A stretch of DNA of 64,000 nt from Paraburkholderia sp. DHOC27. GTDB lineage: Bacteria > Pseudomonadota > Gammaproteobacteria > Burkholderiales > Burkholderiaceae. Position numbers and translations under genes: made by a program. Position 1 is the first letter of the stretch. Each line of letters begins with the position of its first letter. Location: positions 1,295,864 to 1,359,863 of the forward strand of contig NZ_QVQV01000001.1 of assembly GCF_003429005.1 (NCBI RefSeq), given 5' to 3'. Shown here in pieces: positions 7,882 through 16,566 of the stretch. The notes under the pieces are model-generated. The model did not search any database. It saw nothing but the letters and a program-made list of their open reading frames with translations, and was not told the origin of the DNA.

Positions 7882-9024
7882 ATGGACAAGCTGTTCAACC
7901 CGATCAAGGTTGGTGCATTCGATCTCAAACACCGTGTCGTGCTTGCGCCGATGACGCGCCTCCGTACGATTCAGCCCGGTGATATTCCGAGCCCGATGAT
8001 GGCGGACTTCTACGGTCAGCGCGCCTCGTTGGGTGGCCTCGAGATCATCGAGGCGGCCAGCATTTCGGTGCACGCCCGTTCGTACCTCGGTGCTGCGAGC
8101 CTCTATCACGACGGCCAGCACGAAGGCTGGAAGGCCATCGCCGATGCGATTCACGCGCGAGGCGGCGTGGCGATTCTGCAGTTGATTCACGGCGGCCGCC
8201 AAAGCCACGTGGAAATGACGGGTGGTCTCGATCCGGTGGCGCCGTCTGTGGTGCCGTTCGAAGGCGTGGCGCTGACGAAGGATGGCTTCGTGCCGGCGTC
8301 GCCGCATCGGGCGCTGGCCATCGAAGAAATTGCGGACATCGTGGAAGACTTCCGCGTCGCCGCAGTGCGGGCCAAAAAGGCGGGCTTCGATGGCGTCGAG
8401 CTGCACGGCGCCAACGGCTACCTCGTCGATCAGTTCATCCAGGACGGCACGAACCAGCGCACCGACGCGTATGGCGGCTCGCTCGAGAAGCGCGTGCGCT
8501 TCATGCGCGAGGCACTGGAAGCGCTGATCTCGGTGTATGGCGCGGACCGCGTGGGCGTGCGGATTTCGCCGTCGGGCGAATGGGGTGGCATCTCGGACAG
8601 CAACCCGGAAGCGACCTTCAGCTATGTGGCGCAAGTGCTGGACTCATACGGGATTGCGTACCTGCACGTCATCGAACCGCGCATCAAGGGCGACGACACG
8701 CTGCATGAAGGCCATCCGACGGTCGCGGTGAACTATCTGCGTCCGCATTTCTCTGGTCCGATCATCGCCGCTGGTGGCTTCGATCGCGAAAGCGCGATCA
8801 GCGTAGTCGAATCGGGCAACGCCGATCTGGTCGCGTTCGGGCGGCACTTCTCGTCGAATCCGGATCTGCCGCTGCGTCTGAAGCACGACCTGCCGTTGAC
8901 GCCGTATGTGCGGGCCGCGTTCTGGGGCGGCTCGGAACAGAACTACTCCGACTTCCCGACGTATGCGGAGCAGCAGGCCGTTGCGGCTCGATCCGAGGAC
9001 GAGGCCGACGTCGACGCGGTTTGA
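7882..9024 (+). CDS. Old Yellow Enzyme family alkene reductase (copy 1)
   Basis: A 380-residue FMN-dependent TIM-barrel enzyme of the NemA/xenobiotic reductase group. It uses NAD(P)H to reduce activated C=C bonds or nitro compounds. Supporting motifs are LAPMTRLR near the N-terminus, LIHGGRQSH, and HGANGYLVDQF, which holds the substrate-binding His/Asn pair, then the FMN phosphate-binding IIAAGGFD and LVAFGRHFSSNPDLP. The ATG at 7882 follows GAAGGAAG. It is about three-quarters identical by eye to the next gene downstream, so this is a tandem duplication. Confidence 0.92.
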   Translation: MDKLFNPIKVGAFDLKHRVVLAPMTRLRTIQPGDIPSPMMADFYGQRASLGGLEIIEAASISVHARSYLGAASLYHDGQHEGWKAIADAIHARGGVAILQLIHGGRQSHVEMTGGLDPVAPSVVPFEGVALTKDGFVPASPHRALAIEEIADIVEDFRVAAVRAKKAGFDGVELHGANGYLVDQFIQDGTNQRTDAYGGSLEKRVRFMREALEALISVYGADRVGVRISPSGEWGGISDSNPEATFSYVAQVLDSYGIAYLHVIEPRIKGDDTLHEGHPTVAVNYLRPHFSGPIIAAGGFDRESAISVVESGNADLVAFGRHFSSNPDLPLRLKHDLPLTPYVRAAFWGGSEQNYSDFPTYAEQQAVAARSEDEADVDAV

Positions 9025-9098
9025 GTGGACCGGTGCTGAGACAACCGCACGCTGCCGTGGCGCGGTGTGCGGTTGGAGGATTGCGAAGCGAAGGGGAC

Positions 9099-9118
9099 GC
9101 GGCTGGCATGCCAGCCGC
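9099..9118. repeat. Perfect 20-bp palindrome
   Basis: GCGGCTGGCATGCCAGCCGC is fully self-complementary around GCATGC, about 75 bp after the first Old Yellow Enzyme stop codon. It could form a stem at the mRNA 3' end (no U-tract follows) or be a dimeric regulator site. Confidence 0.55.
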
Positions 9119-9230
9119 GATACAACCGGCCACGCAACCCGCATGTGGGCAGGAATGAATCCAGAACTTATCAGGTTCGCTCAGTCGCCATAAAGGAACT
9201 CGCCGAACCCAGCGCCTAGATTGAGGTTGC

Positions 9231-9269
9231 GCCGGTGCGTCCGCCGGTGCGTCGTTACGCCGGTGCGTC
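9231..9269. repeat. Three direct copies of GCCGGTGCGTC
   Basis: Exact 11-bp copies start at 9231, 9243 and 9259, about 145-185 bp upstream of the second Old Yellow Enzyme. The unequal spacing (1 bp and 5 bp) argues against a CRISPR or a coding tandem repeat. It may be replication slippage or a clustered binding site. Confidence 0.5.
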
Positions 9270-9413
9270 GTTGCATCGCGGCGACTCATCCTGCTCTGGA
9301 ATGGGCGATATGCCAATGCGCACCTGCACCGCGCGCTGCGCAATGGCTACAGTCCACTGCAACGCTCGGCTTCAGGCGATGGTTCCACGTCTCAACCTCT
9401 ACAGGAAAAGATC

Positions 9414-10517
9414 ATGGCTCACTTGTTTTCTCCGGTCACGCTCGGCGCTTACACGCTGTCCCATCGCGTCGTTCTCGCGCCGATGACACGCCTGCGTACC
9501 ATCCAGCCGGGCGACATCCCCAGCCCGATGATGGCGGACTTCTATGGTCAGCGGGCGTCGGAGGGCGGGCTCGAGATCATCGAGGGTGTCAGCATTTCCA
9601 TCGTGGGCCGCTCGTATTACGGCGCGGCGAGCTTCTTCGACGATTCGCAAACCGCGGGCTGGAAGACGATTGCCGAGGCCATTCATGCGAAGGGCGGCCG
9701 GGTGTTCATGCAGTTGATCCACGGCGGACGCCAAAGCCATGTAGAGATGACAGGCGGCGTCGCGCCGGTCGCGCCTTCGGTGATGCCCTTCGAAGGCGTG
9801 GCCGTGACGAAGGACGGTTTCGTGCCGGCATCTCCGCACCGCGCGCTCGACATCGAGGAAATCCCCGGCATCGTCGAGGAATTTCGCGTGGCGGCGCAGC
9901 GCGCCAAAGACGCTGGCTTCGACGGCGTGGAGTTGCACGGTGCGAATGGTTATCTGGTCGACCAGTTCATTCAGGACGGCACCAACCAGCGAACCGACCG
10001 CTATGGCGGGTCGGTTGAAAATCGCGTCCGTTTCCTGCGCGAGACGGTAGAGGCGCTCATTTCAGTGTGGGGCGCGGACCGGGTTGGCGTGCGCATCTCG
10101 CCGTCCGGAGAATGGGGCGGCATCTCCGATAGCGACCCCGAAGCCACCTTTACGCATGTGGCCAAGGTTCTCAACGAGTACGGAATCGCCTATCTTCATG
10201 TGATAGAGCCGCGCGTGAAGGGCGACGACACACTGCACGAAGGTCATGCGCCGGTGGCGGTGAAGTATGTGCGCCCGTCGTTCAAAGGGCCGATCATCGC
10301 AGCGGGTGGATTCGACGGTGATAGCGCGGAGGCGATCATCGCGTCCGGCGACGCTGATCTCGTGGCGTTTGCGCGGCACTTCACGTCGAATCCGGATTTG
10401 CCGTACCGTCTCAAGCACAAGCTGCCGCTTGCGCCTTACGTTCGGGCTGCCTTTTGGGGCGGCACCGAAAAACACTACTCGGACTTCCCGGCGTACGACA
10501 CCGCGAAATCCGCTTAA
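9414..10517 (+). CDS. Old Yellow Enzyme family alkene reductase (copy 2)
   Basis: A 367-residue paralogue of the preceding reductase with the same landmarks: LAPMTRLR, LIHGGRQSH, HGANGYLVDQF, IIAAGGFD and a closing FARHFTSNPDLP. It lacks the acidic C-terminal tail of copy 1. The start is the ATG at 9414 after AGGAAAAG. The next gene follows 42 bp on with its own ribosome site, so the reductase and the quinone-oxidoreductase-like gene are probably co-transcribed. Reduction of reactive enones or quinones is the likely role. Confidence 0.92.
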   Translation: MAHLFSPVTLGAYTLSHRVVLAPMTRLRTIQPGDIPSPMMADFYGQRASEGGLEIIEGVSISIVGRSYYGAASFFDDSQTAGWKTIAEAIHAKGGRVFMQLIHGGRQSHVEMTGGVAPVAPSVMPFEGVAVTKDGFVPASPHRALDIEEIPGIVEEFRVAAQRAKDAGFDGVELHGANGYLVDQFIQDGTNQRTDRYGGSVENRVRFLRETVEALISVWGADRVGVRISPSGEWGGISDSDPEATFTHVAKVLNEYGIAYLHVIEPRVKGDDTLHEGHAPVAVKYVRPSFKGPIIAAGGFDGDSAEAIIASGDADLVAFARHFTSNPDLPYRLKHKLPLAPYVRAAFWGGTEKHYSDFPAYDTAKSA

Positions 10518-10559
10518 CCCCTAGCGGCGTTTCGAATACGCCCGATACAGGAGAGCTTA

Positions 10560-11549
10560 ATGTCACGCGTCATTCAATTCAGCAAGGCCGGTGCACCCGA
10601 AGTGCTTCAGTTTATCGAGGCGCCCGAGCGTGCGCTCGGCGACGACGAAGTGCGTATCAAGGTCAAGGCCATCGGCATCAACCGAGCCGAAGCCATGTGG
10701 CGCACCGACGTCTACATCGAACCGGTGAAATTCCCCGCTGGCCTCGGCTATGAGGCCGCCGGGACTGTCGAGGCCGTCGGCTCGGGCATCGTGGACGTCG
10801 CCGTGGGTGACGCGGTCAGCGTGATCCCGTCGTTTTCGATGAACCAGTATGGGACGTATGGCGAAGTCATCACGGTGCCGGGCTACGCGGTGGTGAAGCA
10901 CCCGCCGTCGCTGTCGTTCGTGGATGCGGCCTCGGTGTGGATGATGTTCGTCACCGCCTACGGCGCATTGGTCGAAGACGCCAAGGTCGGCAAGGGCGAT
11001 TTCGTGATCGTCCCCGCGGCGTCCAGCAGTGTAGGTCTCGCCGCGATTCAGATTGCCAACTATGCGGGCGCGACCTCCATCGCGCTGACCCGGACGTCAG
11101 CCAAGAAAGGCAAGCTGATCGAAGCAGGCGCGGCGCATGTGATCGCAACCGACGAAGTGGATTTCGTGGCTGAAGTGATGCGTATCACGGACGGCAAAGG
11201 TGCACGGATTGCCTTCGATCCGATTGGCGGACCGAACTTCCCACGGCTGATTTCGGCGCTGTCGTTCCAGGGCGCCGCGTATATCTACGGCGCGCTGGCC
11301 GAAGGCGAGACACCCATTCCGGTGCTGGACATGATCGCCAAAATGGCGAGCGTGAAAGCGCACAACATCTGGCTCACCAGCGGCGACGAAACCCGCCGTA
11401 AGGCAGCGGTCGAATACGTGACGAAGGGCCTCGCGAGCGGGGCGCTCAAGCCGATCATCGACCGTGTCTTCAAGTTCGACGAAATGATCGAGGTGCATCG
11501 TTACCTCGAAGAGAACGGTCAGTTCGGCAAGATCGTCGTGACCGTATAG
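10560..11549 (+). CDS. Zinc-free MDR family NADPH:quinone oxidoreductase-like alcohol dehydrogenase
   Basis: A 329-residue medium-chain dehydrogenase. The N-terminal GroES-like part has IGINRAEAMWRTDVY and LGYEAAGTVEAVG; the coenzyme domain has VPAASSSVGLAAIQIANYAGA and ends with LEENGQFGKIVVTV. The zinc-ligand pattern of classical alcohol dehydrogenases is missing, which points to the QOR/enoyl reductase branch. The ATG at 10560 follows CAGGAG. It sits directly after an Old Yellow Enzyme and before an MFS exporter, giving a redox-detoxification cluster on the plus strand. The substrate is unknown. Confidence 0.87.
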   Translation: MSRVIQFSKAGAPEVLQFIEAPERALGDDEVRIKVKAIGINRAEAMWRTDVYIEPVKFPAGLGYEAAGTVEAVGSGIVDVAVGDAVSVIPSFSMNQYGTYGEVITVPGYAVVKHPPSLSFVDAASVWMMFVTAYGALVEDAKVGKGDFVIVPAASSSVGLAAIQIANYAGATSIALTRTSAKKGKLIEAGAAHVIATDEVDFVAEVMRITDGKGARIAFDPIGGPNFPRLISALSFQGAAYIYGALAEGETPIPVLDMIAKMASVKAHNIWLTSGDETRRKAAVEYVTKGLASGALKPIIDRVFKFDEMIEVHRYLEENGQFGKIVVTV

Positions 11550-11668
11550 CCGCAAGGCAATAAAAGCGTCCGACGCGTGCGCTGGCACGACGTCGGACGC
11601 CATCGCGGCCGTTCTTGCCGCAACGTTTGGAACGACCCGCAACGTCGGGCTTTTCGAGGATCAACATC

Positions 11669-12880
11669 ATGCCATTAGCGTTACTCGCATTGACGATAGG
11701 CGCCTTTGCCATTGGGACTACTGAATTTGTGATTGTGGGTCTCGTGCCGACTATCGCACAGAGTCTGCATGTCGGGTTGCCGTCCGCCGGCATGCTGGTG
11801 AGCTTTTATGCACTGGGCGTAGCCATTGGCGCGCCGGTTCTGACCGCCATCACGGGGCGGGTGCCGCGCAAGATCCTGCTCGTATCGTTGATGGCGCTGT
11901 TCACGCTCGCCAATCTGCTGGCTTGGCGGGCGCCCGGCTACGAAACGCTGGTGGTGGCGCGCGTGCTTAGCGGTTTCGCTCACGGCGTGTTTTTCTCCGT
12001 GGGTTCAGTCATCGCCACGCGTCTCGTGCCTAAAGAGAAAGCGGCGAGTGCTATTGCCACCATGTTCAGCGGCTTGACGGTCGCGTTCGTCACGGGCGTG
12101 CCACTCGGCACGATCGTCGGCCAGCATTTCGGCTGGCGCACCACCTTCCTCGTTGTCGCAGCGTTTGGTCTCGTCGCGTTGATTGGCGCGCTGGCGTTCG
12201 TGCCGCGCAATATCGAACAGGCGCCGCCCACGAGCATGCGCCGCCAGGCCGAACTGTTTTCCAAACCGCGCTTGCTGCTGGTGTTTGCCATCACAGCGAT
12301 TGGCTATGGCGGCTCGCTCGTCGCGTTCACCTATCTGGCGCCCATTCTCGAACAGGTGGCCGGGTTCAGTCCGGCGGTCGTGGGTGCGGTCTTGCTGGTG
12401 TATGGCGCTTCGGTCGCGGTGGGGAATTTCTTTGGCGGCAGACTGGCGGACCGGCATGGCGCGGTCACTGCGCTCAAGATCATCTTCAGCATCCTCGCGG
12501 GCGTGTTGTTGCTGCTGGATTTGACGGCGCACAGCAAGCTGTTCGTGCTGTTCACCGTGCTGGCGTGGGGCGCGGTGGCATTCGGCAATGTGCCGGCCTT
12601 GCAGGTGTATGTCGTCAAACAGGCGGAACGGTTCGCGCCTCACGCGGTGGGCGTGGCCTCCGGCATGAACATCGCGGCGTTCAATCTCGGGGTTGCCGGT
12701 GGGGCGTCCGCAGGCGGGCTCATCGTCACGCACATGGGGCTGCTGGATACACCGTGGATCGGCGCTGTGGCCGTGCTCGCCGCGCTGGGTCTGACCATCT
12801 TGAGCGGCCGGCTTGACGCTCGCGCGGAAGCAACGGAACGTGCGGACAAAGCGGCGCTCGTTGCGGGCTGCTGCGGGTAA
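11669..12880 (+). CDS. MFS efflux transporter, DHA1 family
   Basis: A 403-residue carrier opening with MPLALLALTIGAFAIGTTEF, the classic start of chloramphenicol/purine-type DHA1 exporters (YdhP, PbuE, AraJ). About 12 membrane segments are visible, with a basic loop at the centre (RRQAELFSKPR). The ATG at 11669 is preferred over an upstream in-frame start because the family begins exactly here. It probably belongs with the upstream reductases and is convergent with the LysR gene. Confidence 0.87.
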   Translation: MPLALLALTIGAFAIGTTEFVIVGLVPTIAQSLHVGLPSAGMLVSFYALGVAIGAPVLTAITGRVPRKILLVSLMALFTLANLLAWRAPGYETLVVARVLSGFAHGVFFSVGSVIATRLVPKEKAASAIATMFSGLTVAFVTGVPLGTIVGQHFGWRTTFLVVAAFGLVALIGALAFVPRNIEQAPPTSMRRQAELFSKPRLLLVFAITAIGYGGSLVAFTYLAPILEQVAGFSPAVVGAVLLVYGASVAVGNFFGGRLADRHGAVTALKIIFSILAGVLLLLDLTAHSKLFVLFTVLAWGAVAFGNVPALQVYVVKQAERFAPHAVGVASGMNIAAFNLGVAGGASAGGLIVTHMGLLDTPWIGAVAVLAALGLTILSGRLDARAEATERADKAALVAGCCG

Positions 12881-12928
12881 CCCGTGGACAAACTCGCGCA
12901 GCAAACCTGCCCCGAAGCAACATTCGCT

Positions 12929-13813
12929 TCACTCGGAAATACACGCTTCCGCAAATGCAGCGAACTGCCGGGCCTTTGAACTGGCCATTCGCCCGGTGGG
13001 ATACACCGCGGAGAGATTGACGGTGGGCAGGAGCCAGTCATCCAGCACCGAGATCACCGCGCCGGACTTCAGCTCCGGCGTGAACGCCCATTCTGAGGTG
13101 ATGGTCAGGCCCATGTTCGAGATCACGGCGGCGCGAATGCCTTCGGTCGCGGTGATCTTCACACGCCCCTGCAGTTTCACCGACATCTCCGCGGTGGCCT
13201 TGCGGAAGGTCCAGTCTTCGCCGCCGCCGTCACGCGTATAGATGACGGCCCGATGGCCCAGCAGGTCAGAGGGCACTTTCGGCATGCCATGCTTGCTGAA
13301 ATATTCGGGTGTGCCAATCACACGCCGGCGTGCCTCGCCGAGCCTGCGCGCCGTCATGTTGGAATCGGCCAGCGCACCCATGCGCAGCGCGATATCCACG
13401 CCTTCATCCACGAGGTCGATGTTGCGGTCGTCGAGCATCATCTCGACATTCAGATTGGGATGCTGCTCCAGAAACTCGTGCAGACGCGGCACGATATGCA
13501 GCCGTGCGAAACAGACCGCCGCTGACACACGCAGCTTGCCCGACAGTGCGTTCGCCGTACCACGCGCGGCCATGACGGCCTCGTCTGCCTCGTCGATGGC
13601 ACGGCGCGCGCGCTGATAGAAGCTGGCGCCCGCCTCGGTGGGTGTCAGTGCACGGGTGGAGCGTAGCAATAGTTTGACGCCCAGCCATTCTTCGAGCTGC
13701 GCGACCGCTTTCGATACCGCAGGCTGTCCGATGTTTTGATGTCGTGCGGCGGCAGAGAAGGAGCCGGCATCTACAACGCGAACGAAAATGTCCATCGCCG
13801 CAAGGCGATCCAT
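12929..13813 (-). CDS. LysR family transcriptional regulator
   Basis: A 294-residue LTTR. The winged helix-turn-helix occupies residues 1-60 (MDIFVRVVDAGSFSAAARH and QPAVSKAVAQLEEWLG), followed by the inducer-binding domain (LRVSAAVCFARLHIVPRL). It most resembles the CrgA/YafC group that lie beside oxidoreductase and efflux genes. The ATG at 13813 follows GGAGGATCGC. It is divergent from the peroxiredoxin-like gene with 106 bp between, the usual arrangement for a LysR target. Confidence 0.93.
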   Translation of the reverse strand: MDRLAAMDIFVRVVDAGSFSAAARHQNIGQPAVSKAVAQLEEWLGVKLLLRSTRALTPTEAGASFYQRARRAIDEADEAVMAARGTANALSGKLRVSAAVCFARLHIVPRLHEFLEQHPNLNVEMMLDDRNIDLVDEGVDIALRMGALADSNMTARRLGEARRRVIGTPEYFSKHGMPKVPSDLLGHRAVIYTRDGGGEDWTFRKATAEMSVKLQGRVKITATEGIRAAVISNMGLTITSEWAFTPELKSGAVISVLDDWLLPTVNLSAVYPTGRMASSKARQFAAFAEACISE

Positions 13814-13919
13814 CGCGATCCTCCGGTGGAATAAGTGTTATCCGATTTTGCTCCTTTTTTGCCGATCGCGAAATGACTACAGTGTCGTTGACGATGCTTT
13901 ATCTGCGTAGCGAGCGACC

Positions 13920-14570
13920 ATGTCCAATGCACGAAGTGATACACCCCAGAGTGCCGACCCGATCGATCCCATTGCAGAACTAACCATTGCTGCTTCGGAG
14001 CGAGCCGCGTCGCAAGCACTGCGAGCCGGTGCGCGCGCGCCGCTGTTCACACTGAGCACATTCGACGCCAAACAGATCGCGCTTGAGGACGTGCTGGAAG
14101 ACGGGCCCGTGATTCTGCAGTTCCGTCGGGGAAGCTGGTGTACTTACGGGCAGGATGGGGCGAATGAACTGGCGCTCGCGCATCGCGACGTGCTGGCGCT
14201 GGGCGCGAGCGTGCTCGCCATCGAACCGCCGTGCAAGTTCTCGCCAACGAACGACACCTCGTCGATTCCGGTGCTGCTGGATGTGGACATGAGGGCGAGC
14301 CGGGCCTACGGACTCGCTTTCGAGCTGCCCGTGAGTCTGCGGGAACGCTACACGCGGCTAGGGTACGTGCCGCCGCGCGACGGCAAACCGGAAACGTGGC
14401 TGGTGCCGTTGCCGGCCACCTATCTGCTCGATCGCGACGGCGTCATCGTGCTGTCCTTCATCGACGTGGACTACCGCAACCATTGTGGCGGTGAGCAGAT
14501 TCTCGATGCCTTGAAGGCGTTGAACACGCGACGCCCGACGCAACCGCACGGCCGACACGCCGCCCCTTAA
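13920..14570 (+). CDS. Peroxiredoxin-like (AhpC/TSA-type) thioredoxin-fold protein
   Basis: A 216-residue protein with a thioredoxin fold and the motif FRRGSWCTYGQD around Cys74, the position of the peroxidatic cysteine. Relatives usually read WCPYC; the second cysteine and the proline are replaced here, so a one-cysteine mechanism or loss of activity is possible. A later strand-turn segment (ATYLLDRDGVIVLSFIDVDYR) is typical of the family. It is divergent from the LysR gene, which may control it, and overlaps the end of the convergent lipoprotein gene by 4 bp. Confidence 0.75.
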   Translation: MSNARSDTPQSADPIDPIAELTIAASERAASQALRAGARAPLFTLSTFDAKQIALEDVLEDGPVILQFRRGSWCTYGQDGANELALAHRDVLALGASVLAIEPPCKFSPTNDTSSIPVLLDVDMRASRAYGLAFELPVSLRERYTRLGYVPPRDGKPETWLVPLPATYLLDRDGVIVLSFIDVDYRNHCGGEQILDALKALNTRRPTQPHGRHAAP

Positions 14571-15271
14571 GAGAAGTTCGCTTTGGTCGTAGCGGCGTTC
14601 TGTTCGGGCCGGTGATGCGCGTGCGCATCCGCGGCGGAGGCATCGCGACGGGTTTGCGTGGACGCAGGTGAGGGTGCCTGCATGCGTGCCTGGGTTTGCC
14701 TTGGCGCCGGCCGAGTCTGCGCGGCTCGAGCGGCTTGCGGAGCCGGGTGACGTGGCTGCGGTGTCTGCGGATTGGCAGCCGCCGCATGCGACGACGGATG
14801 AGCGTGATCCACATGCCCCATTGCGCTTACGCGCTGCGGGTGTGGTTGATTCGCGTGGAGCGTGTGCGGCACGGCTGCATGCACGGGATGCGACGGCGCC
14901 ATCGAACGCAGATTTTCGCGGCGATGATAGATCTCCGCGCGCCGGTCGCCGTGTCCGTAGAAATGACGATGACGGTGGCCGTCCGGTCCAGTTACCCAGA
15001 TATAGGTACTGCCGCCCACGAACACGATATCGCTGATGGCGGCGGCCGAGATATAGATGTCGTTGGGTTCCGGCACGACCTGTTCCACCACGACCGGCCT
15101 TGCGGCGACCGGCGCGCGGGGTGGAGGCGGCGCGACTACAACCACGTTGCTTCGAACGGGAGGCGGATTCGCCTGGGATGTGACCGGCCGTGGGCCGCTC
15201 GTCACGCAGCCGTACAGACAGAACGCAGTCGTGATTCCGACGATGGATGTAGCCCGCCTCGTATGTTTCAA
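14567..15271 (-). CDS. Putative lipoprotein, Pro/Ala/His-rich
   Basis: A 234-residue protein of unknown function. The start MKHTRRATSIVGITTAFCLYGC is a lipoprotein-like signal with Cys22 as the modified residue. Residues about 30-70 are proline and valine rich, 70-110 form a short globular part (IYISAAAISDIVFVGGSTYIWV), and the rest is low complexity Pro/Ala/His/Gln. Histidine clusters such as GHRHRHFYGHG could bind metal, but nothing else supports that. It is convergent with the peroxiredoxin-like gene. Confidence 0.65.
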   Translation of the reverse strand: MKHTRRATSIVGITTAFCLYGCVTSGPRPVTSQANPPPVRSNVVVVAPPPPRAPVAARPVVVEQVVPEPNDIYISAAAISDIVFVGGSTYIWVTGPDGHRHRHFYGHGDRRAEIYHRRENLRSMAPSHPVHAAVPHTLHANQPHPQRVSAMGHVDHAHPSSHAAAANPQTPQPRHPAPQAARAAQTRPAPRQTQARMQAPSPASTQTRRDASAADAHAHHRPEQNAATTKANFS

Positions 15272-15450
15272 ATGCCGCTCCGTATTCCGACCTGGATGTT
15301 GTTGTGTCGGGATATCGGCGGATTGAAAGGAAACTTTAATCGGCGCGGCAGGACATCACGTCCAGGGTGTGCAAGCGGCCAGGGAAGTTGACGCCAATCA
15401 GTCGTGCGCCGCAGAATGCGACCTGTCCACACTCTGGTCAGGGTCACGCC

Positions 15451-16425
15451 ATGTCTCAAGTCGGGCATACCGGGCATGCCGCCCAGGAGGCACAAGCGAC
15501 GCAAGCGGTGCAAGAGGCGCAAGAGGCGCAAGAGGCGCAAGAGGCGCAAGCGGCGCAAGCGGCGCAATCCGCGCACGCGGAACATGGACTGCCGGAGCGC
15601 TGCCCGAATTGTGCCGCGCTGGTGCATGGCCCGTATTGCGCACAATGTGGACAACAGGTGGAGCTGGAAATGCCCACGGTGCGCGAGTTCCTGCATGAGT
15701 ACCTGCATCATCACGTGGCGGCCGAAGGCAAGCTGTTCGCTACGCTCAAGCTGCTCATCCTCAGGCCGGGGCAACTCACGGTTGAATTCCTCGTTGGCCG
15801 GCGGCAGCGCTACGTCAAGCCGCTGTCGCTCTATCTGACCTTGAGCTTTGTGTTTTTCCTGCTGCTGAGCTGGTCCGGCACGTTGACGCCAGCGCGCATG
15901 CTTCGTATCGACAATCAGCCCGTCGCGCATCCGGCACAGACCATCGCGGCGCTGGCGGCGTCCGAGACCGATCCCGACGCACGGAAGGTGCTCAACGCAA
16001 CGGCTTCGTTCACGAGTCAGCTGTTCGACCCCGTCAGATTCGCGGCCTTCAGCGAGCATTTGCTGCAACGCCTGCCTTATGCGTTGTTCGTCTTGATGCC
16101 GGTGTTCGCCGCCATGTGCGCGTGGGTGTATCGAAGCAGACGGCAGACGTATGGGGTGCACCTGCTGTTCACGCTACATCTGCACGCCTTCATTTTCGTG
16201 CTGTTTCTGCTGTGCCTGCTGCCGGGCGTGCGCTCATACGCGGGCTATGCGCTCGTGCTGTTGTTTGCGTATCTGGTTGCCGCGCTCAGACGCGTGCACG
16301 GCGGGCGCTGGTGGCCCCAGTTCGCCCGTTCGCTGTTACTGGCCGGCGCCTATGCGGTGATATGCAGTGTGGCGCTCAGCCTCGTGACCCTGATGTCGGC
16401 GGATGTCCACGTTCGCCTTTTCTGA
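15451..16425 (+). CDS. DUF3667 membrane protein with N-terminal zinc ribbon
   Basis: A 324-residue protein. After a Gln/Ala repeat tail (residues about 12-40) there is a Cys51-x2-Cys54 and Cys63-x2-Cys66 zinc ribbon (CPNCAALVHGPYCAQCGQ), which defines DUF3667. It continues with the amphipathic segment REFLHEYLHH and about five membrane helices after residue 120. The function of the family is unknown. The ATG at 15451 is preferred; a GTG at 15367 in frame would add 28 residues with no clear ribosome site. The tail length is set by the 9-bp repeat and may vary between strains. Confidence 0.8.
   Translation: MSQVGHTGHAAQEAQATQAVQEAQEAQEAQEAQAAQAAQSAHAEHGLPERCPNCAALVHGPYCAQCGQQVELEMPTVREFLHEYLHHHVAAEGKLFATLKLLILRPGQLTVEFLVGRRQRYVKPLSLYLTLSFVFFLLLSWSGTLTPARMLRIDNQPVAHPAQTIAALAASETDPDARKVLNATASFTSQLFDPVRFAAFSEHLLQRLPYALFVLMPVFAAMCAWVYRSRRQTYGVHLLFTLHLHAFIFVLFLLCLLPGVRSYAGYALVLLFAYLVAALRRVHGGRWWPQFARSLLLAGAYAVICSVALSLVTLMSADVHVRLF
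15484..15567 (+). repeat. 9-bp coding repeat (CAA-GAG-GCG type) in the DUF3667 gene
   Basis: Nine consecutive 9-bp units encode Gln-x-x, with four identical units (Gln-Glu-Ala) in the middle. The unit keeps the reading frame, so slippage would lengthen or shorten the tail without a frameshift. Confidence 0.85.
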
Positions 16426-16446
16426 AGAGAGGCGGCGGGCTTTTTT
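16414..16446 (+). terminator. Possible rho-independent terminator of the DUF3667 gene
   Basis: CGCCTTTT (16414-16421) can pair, with G-T wobbles, to GAGAGGCG (16427-16434), and a run of six T follows at 16441-16446. The stop codon lies inside the hairpin. The six bases between stem and T-run weaken the call. Confidence 0.4.
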
Positions 16447-16491
16447 AGTCATGCCAACGTTAAAGAGACGTCACATGGCGGGATCGAGCCG

Positions 16492-16514
16492 AGCTTGTTC
16501 ACCACGAACAAGCT
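16492..16514. terminator. 9-bp perfect hairpin between DUF3667 and porin genes
   Basis: AGCTTGTTC-ACCAC-GAACAAGCT forms a perfect stem with a 5-nt loop, downstream of both convergent genes. No T-run borders it, so it may end or protect the porin mRNA, or act as a bidirectional stem. Confidence 0.45.
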
Positions 16515-16566
16515 TGTGCCTGACGCGCAGTGAACCGTCCTCGGCTCTCTCGATGAAGCGCCCTAA

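Larger units (their letters stand above)
9025..9413. other. 389-bp intergenic region between the two Old Yellow Enzyme genes
   Basis: No gene is supported. It contains a perfect 20-bp palindrome at 9099-9118 and three GCCGGTGCGTC repeats at 9231-9269. It probably ends the first gene's transcript and holds regulatory sequence for the second. Confidence 0.5.

Noticed and set aside
9231..9269. Triple repeat considered as CRISPR or integron site
   Set aside because: Only three 11-bp units with 1 and 5 bp spacers and no cas or integrase genes.
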